DNA of 60,176 nucleotides from Pseudomonas proteolytica (GCF_007858275.1 NZ_VFEV01000042.1:1-60176); one strand, 5' to 3'. Positions 1 to 7,765 are shown, counted from the stretch's first letter. A program made the numbers and translations. The notes: generated by a model from the letters alone, not told the origin.

Positions 1-64
1 AACATTTCCATGCTGATCACCCTGTGTTCTCCTGCTCAAAAAGTGAGCAGAAGCAGTTGAACAC

Positions 65-132
65 CTGGGTCAGTTTTCAGTCGGCAGAACAGCCTCTACT
101 GGGTCAGTTTTCGGTCAGCGGCAACAGCCTTG
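65..132. repeat. Tandem 34-bp repeats, likely IS21-family terminus
   Basis: Two directly adjacent units of about 34 bp both begin CTGGGTCAGTTTTC (65 and 99) and both continue with a GTC(A)G-G-CAACAGCC-like tail. Multiple terminal repeats of this kind, with a GGGTCAGTTTTC core, are what I recall for ends of IS21-family elements (IstAB). No istA or istB frame is visible, so only an element end, or a solo remnant, can be claimed. Confidence 0.45.
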
Positions 133-242
133 CTCAGTGAGAGCGGTAGACCAGTTGGTGGGCTTGATGTATTCGTTAGTTTTCATGTGGGATCTCCTTG
201 AGTTGTTCGAAGTGATGTTCTTTGTGGACCGCTTAGCTGTTG

Positions 243-635
243 TCAATTACGACGAGCTGCGCGAATGGCCGCACCGTGTGCCCGGATGTCTGCTGCTCGT
301 TTCTCTTTGGCTTCACGAGCCCGAGCCACTTCAAGGCGTGTAGGTGCCTGATAGGAAGCGCATCGGTCTGCGTGGAACTGAGCGTCACGGAGCTGAGCTG
401 CTCGAAGGTCTTCACCTGCTTTGATCTCTTGGCGGGCCAGCGAGGTCTGCTCAGGGAATGCTGAGGTACTGAGACCAGCTTCGATGTACTGGCGCACGAT
501 GGCCGTGATCGAACTCTGATTCTTACCAGCAGCAGCGATAAGACCTGCGAGCATTACGCCCTCGGCATAAGCCTTGGTCACGGGTTGGCCTTGAACGGTC
601 AAGGAGTTGTCACTGAGTTGGATGTCGAGCTTCAT
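243..635 (-). CDS. Hypothetical prophage protein (130 aa)
   Basis: Function not recognised. The longer frame opens at 716, but the ATG at 635 is preferred because an AGGAGA ribosome binding site lies about 8 bases upstream. The N-terminal half, starting MKLDIQLSD, looks like a small folded domain. The C-terminal third is Ala/Arg/Glu-rich with heptad-like spacing and is probably helical, with a basic end. It is the last of three leftward genes downstream of phage-type promoters, so it is probably transcribed by the phage polymerase together with the 105-aa and KilA-N genes. No homology to a named structural phage protein could be seen. Confidence 0.6.
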   Translation of the reverse strand: MKLDIQLSDNSLTVQGQPVTKAYAEGVMLAGLIAAAGKNQSSITAIVRQYIEAGLSTSAFPEQTSLARQEIKAGEDLRAAQLRDAQFHADRCASYQAPTRLEVARAREAKEKRAADIRAHGAAIRAARRN

Positions 636-915
636 ATTGGGGTTCTCCTTTGAGAGACCCTTAAGCCAAACCTTGCCGCCATGATCGCGTGACCAATGGG
701 GAAAGGAGACCCGCACGGGATCAACAAGGTTTGCTTAAAGGTATTGGATTGAAGGTGGTTTCACAGTCCTGTGGGGTTACTTTGGCGGGGACTGTAGGAG
801 CGCCTCTGTGCTGAATGGCGGACAGCGAGGAGGTTCCGGTGTGGTGCATAGATTGCCCACTACTGACGCTTAGGGCGCCTCGTGGGACCTTGAGGAGACC
901 ATGGGTGATTGATTC

Positions 916-942
916 CCGTGGCCGTAGTGAGGTTTTTTACGA
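916..942 (-). promoter_or_regulatory. Candidate T7-like phage RNA polymerase promoter
   Basis: Read on the minus strand, the site is GTCGTAAAAAACCTCACTAC followed by GGCC. It resembles the gh-1/T3-type promoter core AAAAACCCTCACT with one C lost from the CCC run. It lies between the 105-aa gene and the 130-aa gene and points at the latter. Confidence is lower than for the sites at 1943 and 2473 because of the deviation. The rest of the 636-948 gap contains no convincing gene. Confidence 0.5.
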
Positions 943-948
943 CAGTTC

Positions 949-1266
949 TCAGGCCAGCATTATCGGCTGACTGCTCATCGGAATGGACAAGTCACAGCGA
1001 ACAAGCGTCTTTAAACTGAGACCGTCTTCAAGAGCTTCCTTGAGCGCTTCCATGCATCGCTGGTTTGTTATGAGGGCAATGTAGGGAAGCGTCACCGCGA
1101 GGTCGTAAACAGTGCCCAATTCAGGATCGCGCGAACGGCCTGGAGCATTCACCTTAGAGACCAAGGCGCGGATCGTAATAAGCGATGTCCGGCGTGGCTT
1201 GGTGAACACCCTGTTAATCAAGGCGAGCTCAGCGGTTGTCGGAATGGTTTTCTTAAAGTTGCTCAT
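949..1266 (-). CDS. Hypothetical prophage protein (105 aa)
   Basis: Function unknown. The start ATG overlaps the stop of the upstream KilA-N gene in an ATGA arrangement (1263-1266), so the two are translationally coupled. The product is a small mixed alpha/beta protein with one Cys near the centre (NQRCMEA) and another near the C-terminus. There is no signal peptide or membrane segment. Its position in a leftward phage operon between two phage-type promoters suggests an early or accessory prophage function. No family is assigned. Confidence 0.6.
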   Translation of the reverse strand: MSNFKKTIPTTAELALINRVFTKPRRTSLITIRALVSKVNAPGRSRDPELGTVYDLAVTLPYIALITNQRCMEALKEALEDGLSLKTLVRCDLSIPMSSQPIMLA

Positions 1267-1796
1267 TTAGCGAATCCTCTAAGGCCGTCTCTGGCTGCAA
1301 GGGCGGCTGCTTGAGCCTCTGTAAGGTTGCCTTTAGCGATAGCTGAGCGTAGGCCCTGTACGGTGTTACGGTGCCCCAGAGAGCTCCATTGGCACTTGTT
1401 ATTGAATGTCATGCGCTTGAGGATGGATGCACTGTGATCGTTTCCCAAAGAGGCCATCTTGTCAGCAACGATCAAAGCTACTTCTGGTAGCTCAAGGATC
1501 GCCTCGAAGGCGTCATAGACAAGATCTTTGAATTCATCCGAGACCCAGCCCGCATATTCAAGGGTTGCGCGTTTGGTCGCCCATGAGCCTGCACCATTGG
1601 AGCTGTGCAAATTTTGCATAGCTTCCATTCGTTTAGCCTGCTTGGTCCGCCACTGCGCAGGTCCGTTCTTTACTGGTAACTTTAAGGTTCGCCAGATATC
1701 AGTTAGGTCCCACTGCCCTGCATTATTGGCCTTGAATGCTTGACCTTCTATAATGATGACGTGCCCAGCGTGCTTATGTTTGATGTCAGTGATCAT
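1263..1796 (-). CDS. KilA-N domain protein (177 aa)
   Basis: A putative phage DNA-binding or regulatory protein. The segment WATKRATLEYAGWVSDEF and the following VYDAFEAI are typical of the KilA-N/APSES-like fold found in phage antirepressors and host-takeover proteins. Residues 1-55 contain the preceding strands (HVIIIEGQAFKAN). The frame is open to 1982, but the ATG at 1796 is chosen because a GAGGA ribosome binding site lies 8 bases before it and conservation appears to begin there. The C-terminal 60 residues are helical and unassigned. A T7-like promoter at 1943-1968 lies upstream, and the gene is coupled to the 105-aa gene by a 4-bp overlap. Confidence 0.75.
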   Translation of the reverse strand: MITDIKHKHAGHVIIIEGQAFKANNAGQWDLTDIWRTLKLPVKNGPAQWRTKQAKRMEAMQNLHSSNGAGSWATKRATLEYAGWVSDEFKDLVYDAFEAILELPEVALIVADKMASLGNDHSASILKRMTFNNKCQWSSLGHRNTVQGLRSAIAKGNLTEAQAAALAARDGLRGFAK

Positions 1797-1942
1797 TTGT
1801 CTATTCCTCTTGTTTGCTTCCTCAGGTTCGCTCCCACAGCCCAGCGCAGAGACCCGACAAAGGTTCTGGACGGTGGCATGAAGAAGCAAACAGGAAGACT
1901 CTGCGATTATCTGTGTGATGCCCAGCGATGGGCGTGGTGTGT

Positions 1943-1968
1943 CTGTAGCCTTAGTGAGGGTTTTTACG
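1943..1968 (-). promoter_or_regulatory. T7-like phage RNA polymerase promoter
   Basis: On the minus strand the site reads TAAAAACCCTCACTAAGGCT followed by ACAG. This is very close to the published promoter consensus of Pseudomonas phage gh-1 (AAAAACCCTCACTRTGGC...) and to the T3 promoter core (ACCCTCACTAAAGGG). It points leftward into the KilA-N, 105-aa and 130-aa genes. Its presence implies that the prophage encodes, or once encoded, a single-subunit RNA polymerase outside this window. Confidence 0.75.
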
Positions 1969-2472
1969 ACCACTTGCTTCACATGGCCCGAGAGAACCTC
2001 TTAAAGTAAACCAAGCACCACTGGTGTAAACGATCACTTGCAGCCCTGCTTAATCTTACTCTCGGCAAGCAGGGGTAATTATTGTCGCAAGACAAATCCC
2101 CTCCAAGAGAAACCTATAAGTCCTTTCTTAAAGACAAAAGAATAGATTTATATAAAGATAATTATTAGATAGTTCTCAATGAGTAATCTTTAAGATCTTT
2201 AAGTTAAGGTCCCCGTGAACATTGAGCAATACACGGTGGCCCCAATCCCGTGCAAGGCTTCTCAGCGATGCCCTAAAAGGCACCGACTTACGATCAGCAA
2301 TATCAATGTTCGCTCCTCCCTACTGGAGCCAGACGCTTAGTCTGCTTACCGGGGACGGTTGAGCGTTGGCGTGTCACCCTGTGGGTGATCGCTCTTGGCA
2401 CTCTGTAGTCTCAGGTCAAATGGTAGGAATCTGAATGTACAGGCAGGATTTATTTCTGTGTGTCTGCCTACC

Positions 2473-2497
2473 TGTACCCTTAGTGAGGGTTTTTAAA
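2473..2497 (-). promoter_or_regulatory. T7-like phage RNA polymerase promoter
   Basis: The minus-strand sequence TTAAAAACCCTCACTAAGGG followed by TACAG is the strongest of the three matches to the T3/gh-1 promoter type. It shares 15 consecutive bases (AAAAACCCTCACTAA) with the 1943 site, plus the downstream TACAG. It would start a leftward transcript about 700 bp before the KilA-N gene. Confidence 0.75.
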
Positions 2498-2601
2498 TAG
2501 TTCTTGACAAGTGACAAGAAGAAATATTTTAGATATGACAACTTGCATGAAATCAGATGTGGCACAATGACATCTTTTGGCAACCTAACCAAGGAGACTC
2601 A

Positions 2602-2796
2602 ATGCCTTACACACTCCTCATCCTCAAACTGATGGGTGCCCAATTGGTAATCAACTTCGTAGCAACGCTAATCACCTCAGGCATGCGACCGTCAATCAAT
2701 GTGGCACGGCGCAAAATCATGCAGGCTCTATGGGCAATCTCTGGGTTTGCATTCATTGGAGCTGTCGTGTGGGACGTTTTCAAGATGTTCAAATAA
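2602..2796 (+). CDS. Small membrane protein of the prophage (64 aa)
   Basis: Function unknown. The ATG at 2602 follows a good ribosome binding site (AAGGAG, 2591-2596), so it is preferred over the upstream ATG at 2557. Two hydrophobic segments (about residues 3-25 and 43-58, the latter around AISGFAFIGAVVW) are separated by a basic loop (RPSINVARRK), giving a hairpin topology. The Lys/Phe-rich end VFKMFK would lie at the membrane face. It is the only rightward gene in the prophage end and is convergent with the Bro-N remnant, overlapping its last codons. A superinfection-exclusion or lysis-timing role is possible but is inference only. Confidence 0.55.
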   Translation: MPYTLLILKLMGAQLVINFVATLITSGMRPSINVARRKIMQALWAISGFAFIGAVVWDVFKMFK

Positions 2797-3166
2797 TCCC
2801 CATTGCGATTGGGTTTGTGGACTCACCTGCGCTGTAGGGGCCAGTCTTGCGAATGGTCGGTAGGACTTCCTCTGTGACCCACTTTCGGAACGGCTCAGAG
2901 GCTGGTGCGCGTCCCCGTAGGAGCATCTGATAGGCCGCAGCCTCAGTAAAAACTCAGCTCCTTGACTGCACGTTAGGGAGCTTTGGTAAGGTATCTACAT
3001 TTGGTATAGACCCTAATGTGATAGCTCCAGATGTCCCTGAGTACCCGGCGTGACGGCTGACCTGCTGACTTGGGTTCTTCAAGCCAGCGGCGCGGGCAAC
3101 CTGAACAGCCACAAACAGCAGTTCATGCTCAGGGTGGCCGACAAGAACGTCCAGTTCGACACCCAT
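2789..3166 (-). pseudogene. Bro-N antirepressor, interrupted by an in-frame stop
   Basis: Read through one stop codon, the frame gives a Bro-N/antirepressor domain. The first part contains LLFVAVQVARAAGLKNPSQQ, matching the usual FVAkDVa.aLGy.Np region. After TGA at 2954-2956 the same frame continues VFTEAAAYQMLLRGRAPASE, then PFRKWVTEEVLPTIRKTG, the hallmark C-terminal half of the domain. Where related proteins have an aromatic residue or Trp before the L/VFTE motif, this copy has TGA, consistent with a TGG-to-TGA nonsense change. The N-terminus also looks short and has no clear ribosome binding site, so the gene is probably dead. Confidence 0.7.
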
Positions 3167-3176
3167 AAAGTTGCGC

Positions 3177-3485
3177 TTAAAAATCCTGCCTAACTTTATA
3201 AGTAATTGTCCTCGGGGTTGTTTTAGGAATGTGTTCCATCAGCACCACACATTCACCAACAACATATTTTATTGCTTTGACAGCCTCCCACCCCTGACAG
3301 GCCGAGCTATTTATTTTGAATGTTCCGAGCTTGTGCACTCCCCCTTTTGCACCGACATGCAACTTGCTATTTAACTTAAGGTGATAACTGGTCACTTCAA
3401 CAATTAACGACTTGTCATCGACAAGTATTAGTTCAAGCGTAGGCTTAGACTTAACGGGATTAGTTTCCATACAAGTATCTCTCAA
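3177..3485 (-). CDS. Hypothetical protein downstream of integrase (102 aa)
   Basis: Unknown function. The start ATG overlaps the integrase stop codon by 4 bp (3482-3485), so the two genes are co-transcribed and probably coupled. The sequence is beta-strand rich (LELILVDDKSLIVEVTSY) with two Cys. It lacks an obvious helix-turn-helix, so it cannot be called an excisionase from sequence, although an integration-linked regulator is the natural guess from its position. Base composition is lower in GC than the neighbouring core genes. Confidence 0.6.
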   Translation of the reverse strand: MRDTCMETNPVKSKPTLELILVDDKSLIVEVTSYHLKLNSKLHVGAKGGVHKLGTFKINSSACQGWEAVKAIKYVVGECVVLMEHIPKTTPRTITYKVRQDF

Positions 3486-4930
3486 TTGTTGTCTGTCAGC
3501 TTAAAGGATTTGCTCAACGCCTCAGCCATCCGTTCTACCTGAACGGCGCTGCCAGATCCATACAGATCATAACTAATCGACCCCGACGAATGCCCCAAGA
3601 TTGCCTCAGCGGTCCCCACAGGCACCTCAGCGGCCTTCAAGGCACCGGCCAGCGAGTGACGTAACGAGTGGAAGGTCTGGGTCCGATCAGTGTTCAGGCT
3701 CAAGACATCTCGCAACGCCCCATTAAGCACGTTTGAGAACTGACCAGCGCCTAACGTGAACAGCCGAGAGTCAGAGCTATCGACAAACGCAAGGAACGCT
3801 TTTAGGTCAAACCCATAGGCCGCATCGGTCAACGGTATGACACGCAGAGCATTCCTGGTCTTGGCTGTCTTGCCATCGTTCCTATTTATGTCGATGACCC
3901 AAACGCCCCCAACCTGCTCAACGTCCGCCTTGGTCAACTGCCTGAGTTCTTCAATGCGGGTCCCAGTGATGACCCCAAGGGACAACGCCCAGCGCTGCCA
4001 TACATCAGCAGATAGGCCGTTAGCGTAGGACATAAGCAACTGGACCTGATCCTGAGAGAACGCCTCACGCGAGCTGTCAGCATCCTTGGATAGCTTCAAC
4101 CCCTTATCGAAGCTCTTGTCGATGTAGCCATTATGAACAGCCCAATCCATGACAGTTGATAGCCGGGTGAGTAGCTTGTTCACAGTGGAACCTTTGCGGT
4201 CCTCAAGGAGTTTTGCCTTGAGTGCCACCATGTCAGCCCGAGTGTGCCCTTTAAGGTCGAGCTCTCCCAGAGCAGCGCTAATAGCAGCACAAGACGACTT
4301 AACGTCTCGCATAGTGCTGGCCTGTACGTTGTCCTTTTGCTCCGCCATATAGAGCCCAGAGAGATGCTCGAACGTCAGTGCCTCAGAAGCGTTTACAGAT
4401 AGGGACAGACAAGGGGCTACAGGCGTGCCACAAGGGACACCTCTGAGTTCCTCAACGATCCCAACCAGCTTGCCCGGCCTCCCCTTCAAGCGCTCCTGAG
4501 CGGCCTCAAGGATGTCCTCAGCTTTGCTCGCGGCCCTTTGTTGATCAACGGTCATTGGCCCCTTAGCTGATGCCTCACGAAGCGACAGACGCAGTTCGTC
4601 ATAGATCATCTCGTAGGCCACCAATGAGTCATCACCATGAGCCATGGTCAGGCACTCCTCAGCGATGTCTGCCAACCGTTCTCTGAGCTCATCCCATGTT
4701 GCCGCTGGGTTATCCAAGTGGAAAGCAGCCAGCGTCTTGAGGATGTCCTTGGAGATGGTCATAGCAGTAGCCTTGTCTGTGGTCCTGAGCGATAGCGTGT
4801 AGAAGCCCTTAGCGGTTCCTTTAGGGCGAAGGCGAAGGTAATAGCGACCAGACCGGCGATAGTGGTACGGCTTGGCGAGCGCAGTTTGTAACAGGTTTGT
4901 CCCACTTTGGGAGCGGTGGATGACGGTCAT
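3482..4930 (-). CDS. int: Phage tyrosine integrase (482 aa)
   Basis: A tyrosine site-specific recombinase that would integrate and excise the prophage at nadB. The catalytic domain occupies about residues 285-470. The first Arg box is GVITGTRIEELRQLTKADV, the second motif is TFHSLRHSLAGAL (H-x-L-R), then LGHSSGSISYDLYGSG with the His and the nucleophilic Tyr. The N-terminal residues 20-75 (YYLRLRPKGTAKGFYTLSL) match an arm-binding domain, and a core-binding SAM-like region lies around residues 190-285 (TFEHLSGLYMAEQ). The gene sits directly against the nadB fragment, as expected for an integrase next to its att site, and reads away from it. Length and motif order are normal for the family. 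Confidence 0.93.
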   Translation of the reverse strand: MTVIHRSQSGTNLLQTALAKPYHYRRSGRYYLRLRPKGTAKGFYTLSLRTTDKATAMTISKDILKTLAAFHLDNPAATWDELRERLADIAEECLTMAHGDDSLVAYEMIYDELRLSLREASAKGPMTVDQQRAASKAEDILEAAQERLKGRPGKLVGIVEELRGVPCGTPVAPCLSLSVNASEALTFEHLSGLYMAEQKDNVQASTMRDVKSSCAAISAALGELDLKGHTRADMVALKAKLLEDRKGSTVNKLLTRLSTVMDWAVHNGYIDKSFDKGLKLSKDADSSREAFSQDQVQLLMSYANGLSADVWQRWALSLGVITGTRIEELRQLTKADVEQVGGVWVIDINRNDGKTAKTRNALRVIPLTDAAYGFDLKAFLAFVDSSDSRLFTLGAGQFSNVLNGALRDVLSLNTDRTQTFHSLRHSLAGALKAAEVPVGTAEAILGHSSGSISYDLYGSGSAVQVERMAEALSKSFKLTDNN

Positions 4931-4964
4931 CGGCTGAAACCCCTGTATCCATTGGGTTTAGCCT

Positions 4965-4985
4965 CATCGGATTGAGTTCTACAGC
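4965..4985. other. Prophage/chromosome junction (attR-side) in nadB
   Basis: In the nadB frame, reading upstream from GAG TTC TAC (4974-4982) soon gives unrelated codons and a TAG stop (about 4957). Recognisable nadB therefore begins at about 4974. The boundary lies between the integrase start (4930) and this codon. The exact core cannot be fixed without the other end of the element. Confidence 0.6.
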
Positions 4986-5165
4986 AACTACAAGGTCAGC
5001 CGTGACCTGATCGAGTTGCGCAACCTGGCCCAGGTCGCCGAGCTGATGATCCGCTCGGCCATGGAGCGCAAGGAAAGCCGAGGCCTGCATTACACGCTCG
5101 ACTACCCGCAGATGCTGCCAGAGGCCCTCGACACTATCCTGGTGCCAACCACCTACGGCGACTGA
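4974..5165 (+). pseudogene. nadB: 3' fragment of L-aspartate oxidase gene
   Basis: The last 63 codons of L-aspartate oxidase (first enzyme of quinolinate/NAD synthesis) remain here without a start. The peptide begins EFYSNYKVSRDLIELRNLAQ, then VAELMIRSAMERKESRG and LHYTLDYPQ, the conserved C-terminal helical domain of NadB, and ends PTTYGD. The upstream part has been displaced by the prophage. Phages that target gene 3' ends usually rebuild the ending at the other junction, so the functional nadB is probably intact beyond the left edge. The fragment overlaps the convergent ygfX-like gene by about 32 bp, as in other Pseudomonas genomes. Confidence 0.9.
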
Positions 5166-5586
5166 ACTTCAAGCGTACCCGCAGGCGCCGATGGACATCG
5201 GCGGCCTGCGAAGCATGGGGTACACACACCGAACGTACCCGCCATTCCCCCGGCAACCGGTAGCGCAGCACCACGATCAGCGGCAACGCCAGGCTGTCAG
5301 GGCACAACTGTACGGCGTGCCAACCTCGCGCCGCGCTCCACAATTGCCAGCCGTCGGCATTGCGGCGCAGGCCACGAACCGACGAACGGTGGGTCAAGCG
5401 AATATGACGCGGCAGGGTCCACAAGGCATGGGCCAGGCACGCCAGTACACCCAGTAGAGTAATTAAGACAGGTACGGCCAGCAGGTACAGCGCACCGAGT
5501 GCCAGCACCTGGGCAAGGAGATACGCCGCCAGCAACCGCCCGCAGGCCTGCCAGCGGCATTCAAAGCTATTACTTGGGCTGGACAC
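5134..5586 (-). CDS. YgfX/CptA-like membrane protein (150 aa)
   Basis: A small inner-membrane protein of the YgfX family encoded just after sdhE. In E. coli the YgfX (CptA) partner has been linked to cell-division protein interactions and to SdhE. One hydrophobic stretch of about 40 residues (roughly 17-55, LLAAYLLAQVLALGALYLLA) gives two closely spaced membrane helices. A cytoplasmic beta-rich domain follows with the typical DGWQLW and a Leu/Val strand pattern, ending in a basic tail. The start codon is GTG, overlapping sdhE by 17 bp, which indicates coupling. The sequence is weakly conserved, so the family call rests on size, topology and synteny. Confidence 0.7.
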   Translation of the reverse strand: MSSPSNSFECRWQACGRLLAAYLLAQVLALGALYLLAVPVLITLLGVLACLAHALWTLPRHIRLTHRSSVRGLRRNADGWQLWSAARGWHAVQLCPDSLALPLIVVLRYRLPGEWRVRSVCVPHASQAADVHRRLRVRLKFSRRRWLAPG

Positions 5587-5824
5587 GATCCAGGATCATC
5601 CGGACCATGCGTTGCAGCTCCGGGTCTTCCGATTCGGCACGTTCCATGAACCAGCCGAACATATCCTGATCTTCGCAGGTCAGCAGCCTGACGTAGAGGT
5701 CGCGATCCACCTTATCGAGAGTCGCGTAAACCTCTTTGGTGAAAGGCACCAGCAACACATCCAACTCCAGCATGCCGCGACGGCTGTGCCAGTACAGGCG
5801 ATTGATTTCTACATCTTCGACCAT
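5570..5824 (-). CDS. sdhE: SdhE, FAD assembly factor for succinate dehydrogenase (84 aa)
   Basis: SdhE (YgfY/CptB) promotes covalent attachment of FAD to SdhA in the cytoplasm. The product starts MVEDVEINRLYWHSRRGMLE, and the RGMLELD signature contains the RGxxE motif needed for flavinylation, followed by LLVPF. ATG 5824 has an AGGAG ribosome binding site and gives the family length; an upstream ATG at 5863 would add 13 unrelated residues. The downstream gene is the ygfX-like partner, and ygfZ starts divergently 137 bp away. The older toxin-antitoxin interpretation (CptAB) is less supported than the flavinylation role. Confidence 0.9.
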   Translation of the reverse strand: MVEDVEINRLYWHSRRGMLELDVLLVPFTKEVYATLDKVDRDLYVRLLTCEDQDMFGWFMERAESEDPELQRMVRMILDRVQPK

Positions 5825-5961
5825 GGAGCGCTCCTCAAATAGGGCGCAAGTATACAGGCCCACGCCCCTTGGAACAGTCGGCTTTGGTCGGGCTTATGAA
5901 ACTACCCATTTACCGGGCGCCCCTCTATGATGCACCCATGACTTTCCAACTGCGATGACCC

Positions 5962-6903
5962 ATGGCTGACTCTGCTTTCTTCTGCCCCCTGTCCCACGAA
6001 GGCGTCCTGGCCGTTCGCGGCGCTGACGCGGCCAAGTTCCTCCAGGGACAACTGACCTGCAACCTCAACTACCTCAACGACACCCACGCCAGCCTCGGCG
6101 CGCGCTGCACCCAAAAGGGCCGTATGCAGTCGAGCTTCCGTATCGTGCTGCAAGGTGACGGCGTGTTGCTGGCCATGGCCAGCGAACTGCTGGAGCCACA
6201 ACTGGCGGACCTGAAAAAATACGCCGTGTTTTCCAAGTCCAAGCTCACGGACGAAAGCGCCGCCTGGGTCCGCTTCGGCCTGGCCGACGCTGACCAGGCA
6301 ATCGCCAGCCTGGGCCTGGATTTGCCAGCCGAGACCGACAGCGTGGCGCGCCATGAAGAGCTGCTGGCCATTCGCGTCTCCCCCGGCCGCGCCGAACTCT
6401 GGGCGCCCGCCGCGCAAGCCGAGCCGCTGCGCAACCAACTGGCCGCAACACTTGCCGAAGGCGATCTCAATGCCTGGCTGCTGGGGCAGGTCCGCGCCGG
6501 CATCGGCCAGGTCATGGCCCAGACCCGCGAGCTGTTCATCCCGCAGATGCTCAACCTGCAGGCGGTTGGTGGCGTAAGTTTCAAGAAAGGCTGCTACACC
6601 GGCCAGGAAATCGTCGCCCGCATGCAATACCTGGGCAAACTCAAGCGGCGCCTGTACCGCCTGAGCCTGGATGGCGACGTATTGCCCGAACCAGGTACAC
6701 CACTGTTTGCCCCCAGCCATAACAGTGCCATCGGCGAGGTGGTGATTGCCGCCCGGGCCGACGAAGGGATTGAACTTCTGGCGGTGCTGCAAGCCGAAGC
6801 AGCCGACAGTGGCGATGTGCATTTAGGTACGCTGGAAGGCCCGGGTCTCAAGTTGCTCGACCTGCCCTACCCACTGGACCGTGATCGCGAGATCCAGCGT
6901 TAA
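5962..6903 (+). CDS. ygfZ: YgfZ, folate-dependent Fe-S/tRNA modification factor (313 aa)
   Basis: A cytoplasmic folate-binding protein of the GcvT-like family that supports maintenance of certain Fe-S enzymes, including the MiaB tRNA methylthiotransferase. The diagnostic motif KKGCYTGQEIVARMQYLGKL lies at about residues 210-230 and includes the functional Cys of KGCYTGQE. The N-terminus (GVLAVRGADAAKFLQGQLT) matches the folate-binding fold. Length is normal. The start at 5962 follows a short gap after the divergent sdhE. The downstream HDOD gene is separated by only 36 bp and may share the transcript. Confidence 0.93.
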   Translation: MADSAFFCPLSHEGVLAVRGADAAKFLQGQLTCNLNYLNDTHASLGARCTQKGRMQSSFRIVLQGDGVLLAMASELLEPQLADLKKYAVFSKSKLTDESAAWVRFGLADADQAIASLGLDLPAETDSVARHEELLAIRVSPGRAELWAPAAQAEPLRNQLAATLAEGDLNAWLLGQVRAGIGQVMAQTRELFIPQMLNLQAVGGVSFKKGCYTGQEIVARMQYLGKLKRRLYRLSLDGDVLPEPGTPLFAPSHNSAIGEVVIAARADEGIELLAVLQAEAADSGDVHLGTLEGPGLKLLDLPYPLDRDREIQR

Positions 6904-6939
6904 TCGCCACACCCTTTTGCAGCACCCTAGAGAGCATGA

Positions 6940-7761
6940 ATGAACAAACTGGCGGAAAAAGTCCAACAGGCGTTGGTGATGGCCATCGATAACGATGACC
7001 TGGTTCTGCCCACGTTACCGGAAGTGGCCCTGAAAATTCGTCAGGCCGCCGAAGACCCCGAAGTCAGCATCAGTCATTTAAGCAAAGTCATCAGCCGCGA
7101 TACCGCCCTCACGGCGCGGCTGATCAAGGTGGTCAACAGCCCGCTGTTACGTGCCTCCCAGGAAGTCACCGACCTGCACACCGCCATCACGCGCCTGGGC
7201 ACCAACTACAGCAGCAACCTGGCGATCGGCCTGGTGATGGAACAAATCTTCCATGCCCGCTCAGAAGCCGTCGAACAGAAGATGCGTGAGGTCTGGCGCC
7301 GCAGCCTGGAAGTGGCGGGCGTCTGCTATGCCTTGTGCCGCAACCACAGCCAGCTCAAGCCGGACCAGGCGGCGCTCGGCGGGCTGGTGCACCAGATCGG
7401 CGTATTGCCGATCCTGACCTACGCCGAAGATCACTACGAACTGCTCTCTGACCCGGTCAGCCTCAACCATGTGATCGATAGCATCCACCCGCTGCTGGGG
7501 GACAAACTGCTGCGTGGCTGGGACTTCCCGGAAATGCTGGTGAATGTGCCCGCGCACTACCAGGACCTTGAGCGCGACTCGGCCAGCCTGGACTATGTCG
7601 ACCTGGTGCAAGTGGCCGTGCTGTATTGCCACAAGAATACCAACCACCCGCTGGCCCACACTGCGCTGTCGAACTTGCCGGCATTCAAGAAGCTGCGCAT
7701 CGACCCGCTCAATGAAGTGGTGCGCACCGAGCTGGACGAAGCACGCTCAATGTTCTACTGA
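6940..7761 (+). CDS. HDOD domain protein (273 aa)
   Basis: A probable regulatory protein of the HDOD group, relatives of HD-domain phosphohydrolases that usually lack catalytic metal ligands and act in signalling. The HDOD domain covers about residues 15-215. LPTLPEVALKIRQAAEDPEV and SISHLSKVISRDTALTARLI give the helical N-terminal signature, followed by LGGLVHQIGVLPIL in the position of the HD motif. Here His-Gln replaces the His-Asp pair, so hydrolase activity is unlikely. No GGDEF, EAL or receiver domain is fused. It follows ygfZ at short distance and ends at a REP pair. Exact role unknown. Confidence 0.88.
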   Translation: MNKLAEKVQQALVMAIDNDDLVLPTLPEVALKIRQAAEDPEVSISHLSKVISRDTALTARLIKVVNSPLLRASQEVTDLHTAITRLGTNYSSNLAIGLVMEQIFHARSEAVEQKMREVWRRSLEVAGVCYALCRNHSQLKPDQAALGGLVHQIGVLPILTYAEDHYELLSDPVSLNHVIDSIHPLLGDKLLRGWDFPEMLVNVPAHYQDLERDSASLDYVDLVQVAVLYCHKNTNHPLAHTALSNLPAFKKLRIDPLNEVVRTELDEARSMFY

Positions 7762-7765
7762 CCCC

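Larger units (their letters stand above)
1797..2601. other. Prophage intergenic regulatory region
   Basis: No convincing coding region is seen over 800 bp. The segment holds the two best phage-type promoters (1943-1968 and 2473-2497) and a hairpin at 2044-2074 (CCCTGCTT and AAGCAGGG arms, 15-base loop). A very AT-rich tract lies around 2125-2205. A TTGACA hexamer at 2504-2509 could be part of a host sigma-70 promoter for the rightward 64-aa gene, but no clean -10 sits at the standard spacing. Such long untranslated leaders fit the early region of T7-like phages. Confidence 0.5.

Noticed and set aside
5902..6822. 306-codon open frame opposite ygfZ
   Set aside because: Composition is typical of a reverse-strand shadow; ygfZ explains the region.
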